From the IMG/VR virus record IMGVR_UViG_3300046522_000408, positions 1 to 62,722 of that record: 62,722 nt of DNA, one strand, 5' to 3'. Positions 22,081-30,310 of the stretch are shown here, piece after piece (positions within the stretch are counted from its first letter, which is position 1; each line of letters starts with the position of its first letter). A program made the translations under genes and the position numbers. This stretch comes from a virus. Below the pieces are notes generated by a model. The model was not told the DNA's origin. It saw nothing but the letters and a program-made list of their open reading frames with translations, and did no database searches.

Positions 22081-22155
22081 GTGCGTTAACATCCGCCCAT
22101 TGGGGAAACGTGTACCCCGCCGGCCGCGGCGGGTACCTTCGGAGCAGGGGGCAGA

Positions 22156-22449
22156 ATGCCGCATCGTATCAGGGATCGGGCAGGTCAGGCCGTCGGAACG
22201 GAGTGGATGACGACACCGTACATTCCGTTCCAGATGGTGCATGAGAGCGAGCACCTTTCCATCTTTACCGAGTACGGGGTTCCCGTGGGGGAAGTCCGGA
22301 CCGGTCGGTACACCCTGGACGAGATCAACAGGGCCGCCAGCCTCTACGGGCTGGCGCTGAAGGACCACCAGGCCCGGGGCAACGGCCTCACGGCCCTGTG
22401 GTTCTGCAACGCCGACGAGATCAATGAAGGAGTCAGGGCTGGGCACTAA
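22156..22449 (+). CDS. hypothetical protein
   Basis: The product from ATG 22156 is 97 residues (MPHRIRDRAGQAVGTEWMT); ATG 22207 (MTTPYIPFQMVHESEHL) is an alternative with CGGAG close upstream. The body is a small alpha/beta domain (YTLDEINRAASLYGLAL; ALWFCNADEIN). It overlaps the exonuclease gene by 26 bases. No family recognised. Confidence 0.68.
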   Translation: MPHRIRDRAGQAVGTEWMTTPYIPFQMVHESEHLSIFTEYGVPVGEVRTGRYTLDEINRAASLYGLALKDHQARGNGLTALWFCNADEINEGVRAGH

Positions 22450-23365
22450 ACCGGGGACCTCCATCGCGCACCTGGAGGAGTTGGGGACGGCCGTCAAGGT
22501 CGGCCAGTACGAGGACGGGACCCCCGAATGGCATGCCGCACGCGCGGCCGGCATCGGGGGATCGGACATCGCAAGCATCCTGGGCATCGGCTTCGTCAGC
22601 CGCTACATGCTGTGGATGCACAAGGCCGGGGTGGTTCCCCGGACCGAGGAGCCGGACAACCCGTTCTTTGAGTGGGGGCACCGGCTGGAGCCGGTGATCG
22701 CCGAGAAGTTCCGGGACATGCACGGCGAGTACGAGCTGATCACCGAGACCGGGTCCTGGCACCACCGCGACCGGCGGTGGCAGCTGGCCAACCCGGACGG
22801 GTTCCTGGTGGACCGGTACTCCGGCCTGATCGAGGGAATCCTGGAGATCAAGACCTCCATGACCGGCGCCGGCTGGGGGCCCGAATCCGACGAGGAGAAG
22901 GGCGTGCCGGCCAAGTACCTCGCGCAGGTCCGGTGGTACCTGGGCGTGTTCGGGTTCGCCTGGGCCAAGATCGTGGTGCTGATCGGCCTGGCCGACTACC
23001 GGGAATACTACGTGTTCCAGGACGAGGCCTGGCTGACCGAGGCGCTGCTGTCGGCCGATGCTTTCATGTTTTCGATCGGGGCCGGGCAGGCCCCGCCGAT
23101 CGACGGGGGCAAGGACACCTACAAGTACCTGCGCGAAACCAATCCGTCCATCGACCCGAAGCACAAGGTGCAGATCTCGGAGGAGATGCACTTTATGGTG
23201 AAGGAGGCCCGGGGCCTGGAGAAGCTGGCCGAGGCGGAGATGCTGCGCGCCAAGGGGCACCTGCTGGCGCACATGGGCACCGCCAAGACGGCGATGTTCG
23301 GGGACACGGTCATCGCCAACCGCATCGCCAAGGGCGGCGGCGTGCCGTACGTCCAGTTCAAGTAA
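22424..23365 (+). CDS. YqaJ-type viral recombinase exonuclease
   Basis: The 313-residue product shows the lambda-exonuclease/YqaJ fold: GIGGSDIASILG (~44-55), WGHRLEPVIAEKF with a conserved Glu (~84-96), NPDGFLV (catalytic Asp) and GILEIKTS (E-x-K, ~142-149), then the AQVRWYLGV helix with conserved Gln. It degrades one DNA strand from ends for recombination; a RecT-type annealing partner is not seen here. ATG 22424 is kept, but AAGGAG at 22427-22432 could serve a start slightly downstream. Confidence 0.88.
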   Translation: MKESGLGTKPGTSIAHLEELGTAVKVGQYEDGTPEWHAARAAGIGGSDIASILGIGFVSRYMLWMHKAGVVPRTEEPDNPFFEWGHRLEPVIAEKFRDMHGEYELITETGSWHHRDRRWQLANPDGFLVDRYSGLIEGILEIKTSMTGAGWGPESDEEKGVPAKYLAQVRWYLGVFGFAWAKIVVLIGLADYREYYVFQDEAWLTEALLSADAFMFSIGAGQAPPIDGGKDTYKYLRETNPSIDPKHKVQISEEMHFMVKEARGLEKLAEAEMLRAKGHLLAHMGTAKTAMFGDTVIANRIAKGGGVPYVQFK

Positions 23366-23388
23366 CAAAACGTAACAAATTTTGTGTC

Positions 23389-23419
23389 TTGACAGTAAAA
23401 CGTCTTGGCACATTATACT
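23389..23419 (+). promoter_or_regulatory. consensus sigma-70-type promoter
   Basis: TTGACA (23389-23394) and TATACT (23414-23419) are near-perfect boxes, spaced 19 bases (18 if TTATAC is used). This is the clearest host-type promoter in the window. It should start a leader of about 165 bases before 23594. Confidence 0.8.
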
Positions 23420-23487
23420 TGGACCAACGCAGGAACACCGAATCGGTCAACAGGTTCGGCGGCTCCCCTGCTGGGTTGGTGGGCAGG

Positions 23488-23541
23488 AAAAAGGGGTGGG
23501 GCCCGTCCCCCCGTTCGGTCATAGGGCTCCGCCCCTTTTTT
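23488..23541 (+). terminator. attenuator/terminator in the leader of the replication genes
   Basis: AAAAAGGGG (23488-23496) pairs with CCCCTTTTT (23532-23540), T-run extended by one base, around a loop containing GCCC/GGGC. It lies between the strong promoter and the first replication gene, so most transcripts would stop unless read-through is allowed. This is the usual design of an attenuator or antitermination target. Confidence 0.7.
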
Positions 23542-23593
23542 CGTCCCCTCCTTGTAAAACATGGCACCCACATAACAACGTGAGGACATCACT

Positions 23594-24115
23594 TTGACTT
23601 TGCCTGAAGCCCCGTTGAGCGTCACCTTCAAGTCCGGCAAGGACTTCGATGCGGCCCTGTTCACCGTCCGCGGGGCCAACGCCCAGGAGCTGGAATCCCA
23701 GCTCCAGTCGGTTGAGGCCGGCGCCATCCTGGCCACGGTCGGTCGGGTGAATGAGCAGTTCAAGGCCCAGTACAACCTCGGCCAGGGCCTCGGCGCCCGG
23801 GGCATGGACGCCCCGCAGGCGGCAGCGGCCCCGCAGCCGCAGCAGCAGCTCGGATGGGACACCCCCGCGACCGCCCCGGCTCCGGCTCCGGCGGCTCAGG
23901 GCTGGTCCCAGCAGCCGGCGGCCCCCCAGGCCGCCCGTCCGGGTGTCCCGATCGTGCTTGGCCAGGAGGCCAAGTGGATCGACAAGGGCAGCTGGAAGGC
24001 GTGGGCCGATCCGCGCCCGGCCCAGGCCACCCAGCACCTGACCGAGAAGACGGACAACCCCAACCACCCGGGGCTCCAGGCCGGGACCCACAAGTTCTGG
24101 GCCTTCGTCCGCTAG
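23594..24115 (+). CDS. replication-region protein with disordered P/A/Q linker
   Basis: The 173-residue product starts MTLPEAPLSVTFKSGKDFD (TTG). The N-terminal ~60 residues form a beta-beta-helix domain (ALFTVRGANAQELESQLQS). A long Ala/Pro/Gln linker (~75-120) leads to a small C-terminal domain (KFWAFVR end). Actinophages often encode a similar protein beside helicase genes; an SSB-like or nucleoprotein role is inferred only from architecture and position between an exonuclease and a helicase. Confidence 0.68.
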   Translation: MTLPEAPLSVTFKSGKDFDAALFTVRGANAQELESQLQSVEAGAILATVGRVNEQFKAQYNLGQGLGARGMDAPQAAAAPQPQQQLGWDTPATAPAPAPAAQGWSQQPAAPQAARPGVPIVLGQEAKWIDKGSWKAWADPRPAQATQHLTEKTDNPNHPGLQAGTHKFWAFVR

Positions 24116-24118
24116 TAG

Positions 24119-24913
24119 GTGCTCACCCTTAGCCAAGGGAGACGCAAGAACCTGTCGGCCGGCGAACCGATCCACACCCCGTTCCACGGGCTGGCGGTGA
24201 GGGGAGCCGAAATCCGCAGGTCGGGGCTGCATCTCCTGGCCGCGGGGCCCGGCACAGGGAAATCGGCGATCGCCCAATACATGACGCAGGTCGGGGACGG
24301 AAGGGGCAACGTGGACCACACGCTGTACTTCTCGGCCGACTCCGACGCCGCAACGATGTTCAAGCGGGGGGCCGCCATCGCCACCGGCTGGGAACAGAAC
24401 GAGGTGGCGCGCCTGCTGCGCGACGGCAACGCCGCCGGCATCGAGGCCACCGTAAACCGGGCGACGGCGCACATGCGCTGGCGTTACGACAGCGCACCGG
24501 ACCAGAAGTACATCCTTCACGGGATGCTGGCCCATCGCACCGTGTACGGGGAGTACCCGGCCGTGGTGGTGGTCGACAACCTGAAGAACTGTTTCTCCGA
24601 CGGGGAGAACGAGTACCAGGCGCTGGAATCAACGTGCGAGTTCCTGGCGCAGCTGGCCAAGGACACGAACGCGGCGATTCTCGCCCTGCATCACGTCGTC
24701 GGGGATGCGGAGGACGGCAACAAGCCGATCCCCCTTTCGGGGCTCCGGGGCAAGGTCGGGAAGACCCCGATTTGGGTCGGGACCCTGCACCGGGGCGCCG
24801 AGGGGTGGCTGAACATGTCGATCGTGAAGAACCGCAACGGGATCGCCGACCCCTCGGGGTACAGCCACTTCCCGATCGCGGCCGACCTCGGCCGCATGAG
24901 CTTCAACGGATGA
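24119..24913 (+). CDS. RecA/DnaB-fold replicative ATPase
   Basis: The 264-residue product has Walker A AAGPGTGKSAIAQ (~42-54), SADSDAATM, Walker B PAVVVVDNLKN (~144-154) and a later ALHHVVGD sensor-like segment, typical of DnaB/RepA hexameric helicase cores. It lacks the DnaB N-terminal domain, like RepA-type phage helicases. GTG start follows tandem TAG stops of the previous gene. It would unwind DNA together with the primase genes downstream. Confidence 0.82.
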   Translation: MLTLSQGRRKNLSAGEPIHTPFHGLAVRGAEIRRSGLHLLAAGPGTGKSAIAQYMTQVGDGRGNVDHTLYFSADSDAATMFKRGAAIATGWEQNEVARLLRDGNAAGIEATVNRATAHMRWRYDSAPDQKYILHGMLAHRTVYGEYPAVVVVDNLKNCFSDGENEYQALESTCEFLAQLAKDTNAAILALHHVVGDAEDGNKPIPLSGLRGKVGKTPIWVGTLHRGAEGWLNMSIVKNRNGIADPSGYSHFPIAADLGRMSFNG

Positions 24914-24980
24914 AATCAGGAAATGGTGAAAGGCGGGAATCATGGAATCAGGAAATGGTGAATTGAGTGGAACCGGGATC
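24912..24980. promoter_or_regulatory. A/T-rich TGAAATCA motif cluster, site C
   Basis: ATGAAATCAGGAAATGGTGAAAGG and then GGAATCATGGAATCAGGAAATGG-like units repeat within 50 bases. The words match site A (13985) and site B (20343-20430). It separates helicase and the next gene, in a genome where most genes overlap. Confidence 0.5.
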
Positions 24981-25256
24981 ATGTTCGATGCCGAGTACCA
25001 GGTCGACTTCACCGGCGACTACCCGCAGCGGGTGGTCGCCCTGACCCTCACGCTGGAGGACGTCCAGGAGCTGGCCACCATGTGCGCCGCCGCCGTGATC
25101 GGCGCACACAACCTGGCCCACGAGCACTCCGACACGGCCCAGTGGGTGGACTTCGCCGACGACGCCCAGCAGTTCCGGACCATCCGCGAGTTCTTCGTGG
25201 CCGCCTGGCGGCAGCTGGAGCGTCCCCTTCCCCGGGCGGGCCAGGTTGGCGCGTAG
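24981..25256 (+). CDS. hypothetical protein
   Basis: The 91-residue product starts MFDAEYQVDFTGDYPQRVV. It is helical in its second half (DDAQQFRTIREFFVAAWRQ). An in-frame ATG at 24942 would add 13 residues encoded by the repeated A/T-rich motif, so 24981 is preferred. Function unknown. Confidence 0.68.
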   Translation: MFDAEYQVDFTGDYPQRVVALTLTLEDVQELATMCAAAVIGAHNLAHEHSDTAQWVDFADDAQQFRTIREFFVAAWRQLERPLPRAGQVGA

Positions 25257-25611
25257 CCGGGCCTCGGCCAAGCAGGCGGGGTCCCGCTTCGAGCGGGAGC
25301 AGGCCGACTACCTCCGGGTCAACGTGTCCCGGTTCATCGACCGCAAGGTCCGGACCGGGGCCCTTGACCAGGGGGACATCGCCAACGTGGAAACGTCGGT
25401 GGGCTGGCAGATCGCCGTGGAATGCAAGAACTACGGCGGGCAGATCAAGGCGGCCGAATGGGTTGCGGAGGCACACGCCGAACGCGACAACTCGGGGGCG
25501 GCCGCCGGGATCGTCATCGCCAAACGTCGGGGCACCACCGCACCGGGGGCCCAGTGGGTCCTCATGACCGTGGACGACCTTGTCGTCCTGCTGAGGGACT
25601 GGGGCCCGTGA
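25246..25611 (+). CDS. PD-(D/E)XK Holliday-junction-resolvase-like nuclease
   Basis: The 121-residue product shows RFEREQADYL (catalytic Glu helix), GALDQGDIANVE (Asp) and IAVECKNYGGQIK (E-x-K) followed by AAEWVAEAHAER, the layout of phage/archaeal Hjc-like resolvases and related nucleases. The size matches. TTG start overlaps the previous gene. It would act on branched DNA before packaging. Confidence 0.78.
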   Translation: MARSRASAKQAGSRFEREQADYLRVNVSRFIDRKVRTGALDQGDIANVETSVGWQIAVECKNYGGQIKAAEWVAEAHAERDNSGAAAGIVIAKRRGTTAPGAQWVLMTVDDLVVLLRDWGP

Positions 25612-26003
25612 GCAAGATCCCGATCAAGCCGGTCCTGGAGCACTACGGGGCCGACCACCTCCCCGAGCGGGGCGGGTGGGTCAAGATCCGCTGCGTCCTG
25701 CACGAGGAGACGCGCGCCAGCGCCACGTTCAACGAGCAGAAGCAGGCGTTCCGCTGCTTCGCGTGCGACGTGTACGGGGACGCCATCGACCTGATCAGGC
25801 TGAAAGAAGGACTGGACTATGCCGGAGCTGTCGCCCGCGGAGCGGAAATCACTGGCTTCAAGGATGTTGGAGTACCACGAGCAGCTCCTGTCGCCGTCCG
25901 GGTCCGACCAGCTCGACTACCTGGTCTCGGCCAGGGGCCTGAGCCTGGCGACGATCGAGAGGTTCCTGCTGGGCGCCGTCGTGCGCCCCGACGCATCGGA
26001 TGA
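25608..26003 (+). CDS. primase zinc-finger (CHC2) frame
   Basis: The frame starts MSKIPIKPVLEHYGADHLP (GTG). Residues ~20-62 form a CHC2 zinc finger: CVLHEE then CFAC, with RASATFNE between, and DAIDLIRLKEGLDYAGAV as in DnaG-type primases. The last ~45 codons after ITGFKDVG turn into Arg/Pro-rich sequence and overlap the Toprim frame, so they look like out-of-frame read-through. It initiates primers together with 25819-26469. Confidence 0.78.
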   Translation: MSKIPIKPVLEHYGADHLPERGGWVKIRCVLHEETRASATFNEQKQAFRCFACDVYGDAIDLIRLKEGLDYAGAVARGAEITGFKDVGVPRAAPVAVRVRPARLPGLGQGPEPGDDREVPAGRRRAPRRIG

Positions 26004-26469
26004 CATGTACCGGGGCCGCATCTCAATCCCGTACCTGACGGCCGCCGGCCCGGTGTGCATGCGCTTCCGGGATGTCACCGGGGAGGCCCGGACCAAGTAC
26101 CTCCAGCCCAAGGGCTCGGACATCTCGATCTTCAACGTGCACCAGTTCACGGTGCCCAGCTCCTGGATCGTGGTGTGCGAGGGGGAGATCGACACCATGA
26201 CCGCCTGTCAGGCGGGCCTGCCGGCCGTCGGGATTCCGGGGGTCAGCAACTGGATGGACCACTACGCGGTGATCTTCGAGGGGTACGAGAAGGTCATGAT
26301 CCTGGCCGACAACGACGACAAGGGCCAGGGGCAGAAGTTCGCCGAGAAGGTCGCCGAGCAGGTGCCGGGGCCGGCAATCCGCCTGCTTCCGGATTCCCAC
26401 GACGTCAATTCGTTCACCGTCGAGCACGGGCCGCAGGCCCTGCTGGAGCACCTGAAGGTGAGGCTCTAG
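25819..26469 (+). CDS. primase Toprim frame
   Basis: The 216-residue product starts MPELSPAERKSLASRMLEY. It continues the domain order of phage primases: linker helices (LDYLVSARGLSLATIERFL), beta domain (RISIPYLTAAG), then Toprim VCEGEIDTMTA (~119-129) and LADNDDKGQG (acidic motif, ~160-169). It overlaps the zinc-finger frame by 185 bases in the +1 frame. Either two subunits or a frameshifted single primase results. Confidence 0.82.
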   Translation: MPELSPAERKSLASRMLEYHEQLLSPSGSDQLDYLVSARGLSLATIERFLLGAVVRPDASDDMYRGRISIPYLTAAGPVCMRFRDVTGEARTKYLQPKGSDISIFNVHQFTVPSSWIVVCEGEIDTMTACQAGLPAVGIPGVSNWMDHYAVIFEGYEKVMILADNDDKGQGQKFAEKVAEQVPGPAIRLLPDSHDVNSFTVEHGPQALLEHLKVRL

Positions 26470-26471
26470 CC

Positions 26472-26789
26472 ATGTCCATCATTTTCGATCCCGGGGATCT
26501 GGTGCAGCTGAGGGAACCGCTCGGCCGGCTCCTGCCGGAAGGCCTCGTGGGCACGATTATTCGGGTCTATCCGCCGATGCCCCACTTCACGTCCAGGTCA
26601 GGGGCCCTTTCGGTCACCCAGCCCCGCTACGGGGTGTACTTCCCGTCACTGCGGAAGACCTGCCCGCCGCCGGCGGGCCCCTGGTACCCGCCGGGCATCC
26701 ACCCTGACGGCATCACGGCCGCGGACATCGTCCCCGTGGCCACCGAAGAACTGGAATACCTTGGGACCCCCGGTCAGGGCGGCGCATAA
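26472..26789 (+). CDS. hypothetical protein
   Basis: The 105-residue product starts MSIIFDPGDLVQLREPLGR. The N-terminal half resembles a small SH3-like barrel (GTIIRVYPP; YGVYFPSLR), with many Pro residues. It is placed between primase and HNH genes and overlaps the next start by one base. No family recognised. Confidence 0.7.
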   Translation: MSIIFDPGDLVQLREPLGRLLPEGLVGTIIRVYPPMPHFTSRSGALSVTQPRYGVYFPSLRKTCPPPAGPWYPPGIHPDGITAADIVPVATEELEYLGTPGQGGA

Positions 26790-27346
26790 TGAGCCCACAT
26801 TTCACCGGTTATCTAGCCAGGGAAAAGGTGGTCCGCGTGGTTGCCAAAACGCCCATCGTTGACGGCAGGAAACAGTGCTCCAGGTGCAAAGCTTGGCTGC
26901 CGGTCTCCGCGTTTCACACCGACGTCAGGACTTCGACAGGCCTCACGTCCGCCTGCAAGACCTGCACCCGGGACCAGCGGCAGGGGAACTCGTCGCGGAC
27001 ACCTGAGAAGGCCAAGGAATACTACCTCGGCTACGTGCAGCGGCACCCCGAACTCAACAGGGCCTCCCGTCGGAGGGCGACCCTGAAGGCGAACTACGGC
27101 GTAACGGCGCAGTGGTACGCCGCCAAGCTGGCCGAGCAGGAGGGCGTTTGTGCCATTTGCATGGAGCTGGAAACGGTGACGTCGGGGAGCGACGCGCCGA
27201 GGCGGCTGTCCGTTGACCACGACCACCTGACCGGCGAAAACCGAGGGCTGCTGTGCTCCCGGCATAACCTCGGCATCGGCCTGTTCGACCACGACCCGGC
27301 CCTGCTCCGCGCGGCCGCCGACTACCTCGAAAGGTACAAAGAATGA
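26789..27346 (+). CDS. endonuclease VII-type HNH nuclease
   Basis: The 185-residue product has an N-terminal four-Cys zinc site (CSRC, CKTC, ~30-60), a basic linker, CAICME, and the signature LSVDHDHLTGENRGLLCSRH then GLFDHDP, characteristic of recombination endonuclease VII of phages. It would cut branched DNA, or act as a homing-type nuclease. ATG overlaps the preceding TAA by one base. Confidence 0.85.
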   Translation: MSPHFTGYLAREKVVRVVAKTPIVDGRKQCSRCKAWLPVSAFHTDVRTSTGLTSACKTCTRDQRQGNSSRTPEKAKEYYLGYVQRHPELNRASRRRATLKANYGVTAQWYAAKLAEQEGVCAICMELETVTSGSDAPRRLSVDHDHLTGENRGLLCSRHNLGIGLFDHDPALLRAAADYLERYKE

Positions 27347-27963
27347 TTGTAGTGGGGATCTTGGGGTACTCCCGTTCCGGCAAGGATACGCTCGCGGACC
27401 TGCTGGTGCAGCGCCACGGGTTCGTGAAGCTGTCCTTCGCCGCCCAGCTGAAGGACATGCTCCGGGTCCTGGACCCCTACATCGAGGCGTGGGACGGCGG
27501 CATCCGCCTGACCCAGGCCGAGGGGCAGGGCCTCACCGAGGATGACATTAAGGAGCACTTCCCGGAGTACCGGCGGCTGCTCCAGGTGCTCGGCACTGAC
27601 TGCATCCGGGCCCTGGACCCCGGATTCTGGGTGCGGGCCGTCGCCGACAACCTCATGTACCAGGCCCCTGACGCCCGCATTGTGATCCCGGACGTCCGGT
27701 TCCCCAACGAGGCGGACTTCGTGAAGAAGGGCGTCACCGAGGACGACCACTACGCGACCGTCCCGGGGGAGAAGTTCAGCGGCCGGCTGTGGCGGGTGCA
27801 CCGCCCGCTGCGCACCGAGAAGGACGTCCACCCGTCCGAGACCGGGGTCGACCGGATCAAGACGGACGAAACGATCCACAACAACCAGGGCATCGGCGAG
27901 CTGATCCCGCTGGTGGACTCCCTGGCCCGGACGCTGGTCTCCGACCACCGGCGGGAGTCCTAG
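27343..27963 (+). CDS. deoxynucleoside monophosphate kinase-like
   Basis: The 206-residue product has a P-loop GYSRSGKDT at residues ~8-16, then FAAQLKDMLRVL and VIPDVRFPNEADF, the pattern of phage dNMP kinases. It phosphorylates dNMPs to supply phage DNA synthesis. ATGA overlap with the HNH gene. Confidence 0.82.
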   Translation: MIVVGILGYSRSGKDTLADLLVQRHGFVKLSFAAQLKDMLRVLDPYIEAWDGGIRLTQAEGQGLTEDDIKEHFPEYRRLLQVLGTDCIRALDPGFWVRAVADNLMYQAPDARIVIPDVRFPNEADFVKKGVTEDDHYATVPGEKFSGRLWRVHRPLRTEKDVHPSETGVDRIKTDETIHNNQGIGELIPLVDSLARTLVSDHRRES

Positions 27964-28211
27964 TGAGTCTGGTGAGTTTGGTTCAGGACGGCCCCCGGCC
28001 CGTGATCCACCGGGACCGGATCATCGAGGCCCTGGACCAGGTGCTCAGCCCCGAGGAACGCGCGGCGTTCCGGGAGCTGCTGCCGAACCCGGCCTTCAGC
28101 GCCCCGGCCATCGCCCAGGCCCTCCAGGACCTCGGCATTGCGGTAAACGCCTCCCAGGTCAACCACCTGCGCCGCAAGCTGCGCGAGGGAAGGTTGGCCT
28201 TTGAGTCTTAA
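27963..28211 (+). CDS. small helix-turn-helix protein
   Basis: The 82-residue product starts MSLVSLVQDGPRPVIHRDR. A helical part (IEALDQVLSPEERAAFREL) precedes a helix-turn-helix (APAIAQALQDLGIAVNAS, then QVNHLRRKLREG). GTG overlaps the previous TAG. A regulator or replication accessory is likely. Confidence 0.7.
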   Translation: MSLVSLVQDGPRPVIHRDRIIEALDQVLSPEERAAFRELLPNPAFSAPAIAQALQDLGIAVNASQVNHLRRKLREGRLAFES

Positions 28212-29370
28212 CGAGCTGCTGGCCACCCAGCAGGCAACCGAGCTGGCCGCCGTCCAACGGCAGGCCCCCACCGGCTGGCAGGCCGGACGGGAAGTCGTCG
28301 GCAGTGTGGGCGTGGGCATCACCCGCGGAACCCTCACGGGCGTCGACCCGGACCACCGGCAGATGCTGAAGGACGCCGGATTCGACCCCGACCGGTGGAC
28401 CATCGTCGGGGACGTCCACCACCGGGAGTGGGACGCGCAAACCAAGACCGGCATCCAGGTGCTGGTGTCCCGGCGCTTCAACGCCCGCCTGATCGGCGGG
28501 GAAGGGCAGAACATTGATGACCTCCTCAAACTTGTCCGCAGACGACGAGGCCCGAGCCGCCCTGCGGCTGAGTCAGGCGGTGGCGGCACTTTCGTACTCG
28601 CGCAAGGTGACTTCCAGCTTGGAAAAGGTGACGGAGACGGGACTAGCGGCACTGTCGATCGCATTGTCCGGTCCATCGATCAGGCCGCAGCCGAGTATCG
28701 CGCCCTGCGTCGTCTACGCCCAATGCCGTTTGTCCACCTCCCTTTTTTGGGAGACTGCATCGAAGGGTTCGTGTCCCAAGGCGGGCGGCTCGCGTGGCGG
28801 ACCGAACTAACCCTCACCGAGCAGCTGCGGCTCACCCGCCGGCTGATGCTCTACACCATCGACCAGTTCGCGCCCCTGGCCGAACGGGTAACCGCCGTCA
28901 GTGTCCCGGGAAATCACGACGAGGCCACGCGTGAACCAATGACCCGGTTCGATGACAGCTTCGCCGTGGACGCGCTGGTCGCCGTCCAGGACGCCATGCT
29001 GCTGAACAGCGCCGCCTACGGTCACGTAGAAACTGTGGTCCCCCGTACGGACGAACTCACCGTAACGATGGATGTTAATGGCACCGTCTTTGTCCATCTG
29101 CATGGTCACCAGTTTAGGCCCGGCAAGCACTGGGAGTGGTGGAAGGGGCAGGCGTTCGGCGGGTCCGACGCGCACCAGGCCACGGTCATGCTCCACGCCC
29201 ATTCTCACCACTTCCACCTGGACACCAAGGGGCAGCGCACCGCCATCATGGCGCCGGCGCAGGAATCCCGCAGCCAGTGGTGGGTCAACAAGACCGGCGA
29301 GGTGGGCGCCCCGGGCGCCCTGATCTTCACCACCGAACAAGGAAAGGCCAGGGATTTTTCCATTGTCTAG
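28201..29370 (+). CDS. metallophosphoesterase
   Basis: The 389-residue product has calcineurin-like motifs in order: QGDFQLGK (~145), LGDCIEGF (~190), PGNHDEAT (~240), HLHGHQF (~302) and HAHSHHF (~331). An extra N-terminal ~130 residues resemble a DNA-interaction or HTH-containing region. Phage proteins of this type may act as DNA exonucleases or as phosphatases. TTG start overlapping the gene upstream. Confidence 0.83.
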   Translation: MSLNELLATQQATELAAVQRQAPTGWQAGREVVGSVGVGITRGTLTGVDPDHRQMLKDAGFDPDRWTIVGDVHHREWDAQTKTGIQVLVSRRFNARLIGGEGQNIDDLLKLVRRRRGPSRPAAESGGGGTFVLAQGDFQLGKGDGDGTSGTVDRIVRSIDQAAAEYRALRRLRPMPFVHLPFLGDCIEGFVSQGGRLAWRTELTLTEQLRLTRRLMLYTIDQFAPLAERVTAVSVPGNHDEATREPMTRFDDSFAVDALVAVQDAMLLNSAAYGHVETVVPRTDELTVTMDVNGTVFVHLHGHQFRPGKHWEWWKGQAFGGSDAHQATVMLHAHSHHFHLDTKGQRTAIMAPAQESRSQWWVNKTGEVGAPGALIFTTEQGKARDFSIV

Positions 29371-29980
29371 CCCTGAAGAACTCGACCTGGACCTGGACGC
29401 CGTCCTCCTGGAACTCGACGCCCCCGCCGCCACGGCCCTGTCCCGGGCCTCCCGGGCCGAACGCAATGCGGTGTTCGCCGAACTGTACGGCGACATCGTC
29501 CGTTCGGTCGCCAAGCGCGAGCACCGGCAGTCGACCACGACCACCCGGGAGGACCTGGAGCAGGAGCTGTTCCTGTTCTTCTACTCCCGCATGGACTCGA
29601 TCGCCCGGTTCTCCGAACCGGGTATCCGGTCCCTGGCCATCACCGCCGCCCGGGACATCATGCTCCGCGAACGCCTGGACTACATGTATTTCTCCGGCGC
29701 CTACGTCTATATCCCGCCCATGGTCAGCGCCCTGCTGAAGGAATGCGTGTGGACCGAGGTCGACGGGTGCCCCGACATTGAGGGGCGCATGGACGTGACC
29801 ATCGCGGTGAAGGAGCTGCCGCTGGAAACGCAGCGGCTGCTGTTCGGCAAGTACGCGCTCGGGGAGGCGCACGACGTCCGCTCGGCCGCGTACAAGCGGG
29901 TCGAACGGGCCATCGACACCATCACCCACCGGCTGAACATGGGCAGCGTCCCGTACCAGGTCGACATCGAAACCGCATAG
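29363..29980 (+). CDS. sigma-factor-like protein
   Basis: The 205-residue product has a region-2-like helical segment (REDLEQELFLFFYSRMDS; FSEPGIRSLAITAARDIM) and a region-4-like helix-turn-helix at the C-terminus (LPLETQRLLFGKYALG, SAAYKRVERAIDTI). The order and length resemble divergent phage sigma-like proteins. It is the last regulator of the early block and could direct RNA polymerase to late promoters. TTG start. Confidence 0.68.
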   Translation: MSSPEELDLDLDAVLLELDAPAATALSRASRAERNAVFAELYGDIVRSVAKREHRQSTTTTREDLEQELFLFFYSRMDSIARFSEPGIRSLAITAARDIMLRERLDYMYFSGAYVYIPPMVSALLKECVWTEVDGCPDIEGRMDVTIAVKELPLETQRLLFGKYALGEAHDVRSAAYKRVERAIDTITHRLNMGSVPYQVDIETA

Positions 29981-29994
29981 CCTGAGGAGGCCCA

Positions 29995-30288
29995 ATGACC
30001 GTTTATAGCACCGCAACCCCCGGCTCCATCCCGACCGATCCCGACGACGAGGACGAGGTCATCCCCGTCAAGATCGTCCGCCCGGAAACGGGCGGCCTGG
30101 ACCTGGCCGCGGCCTTGATCTTCATGGTCCTGCACCAGGCGTTCATCGCCGGGATGCTGTGGCTGTTGGCGGCCCTGCTGATCCCGGAGGCTGGCATCCA
30201 TTACGGCATCACCGTGCTGGTGGCGCTGACGTTCCGGCTGGCGATCTTCACCCGCCACCGCTACTCGTGGTGGACGCACTCCAGCTGA
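29995..30288 (+). CDS. small membrane protein
   Basis: The 97-residue product starts MTVYSTATPGSIPTDPDDE with an acidic head. Two transmembrane helices follow (AALIFMVLHQAFIAGMLWLL; IHYGITVLVALTFRL) with a basic Trp-containing end. CTGAGGAGG is the ribosome site. A holin-like or exclusion role is possible; the lysis genes, however, are on the other strand. Confidence 0.75.
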   Translation: MTVYSTATPGSIPTDPDDEDEVIPVKIVRPETGGLDLAAALIFMVLHQAFIAGMLWLLAALLIPEAGIHYGITVLVALTFRLAIFTRHRYSWWTHSS

Positions 30289-30310
30289 GCTGATCCCGAG
30301 CCGGAAACAA

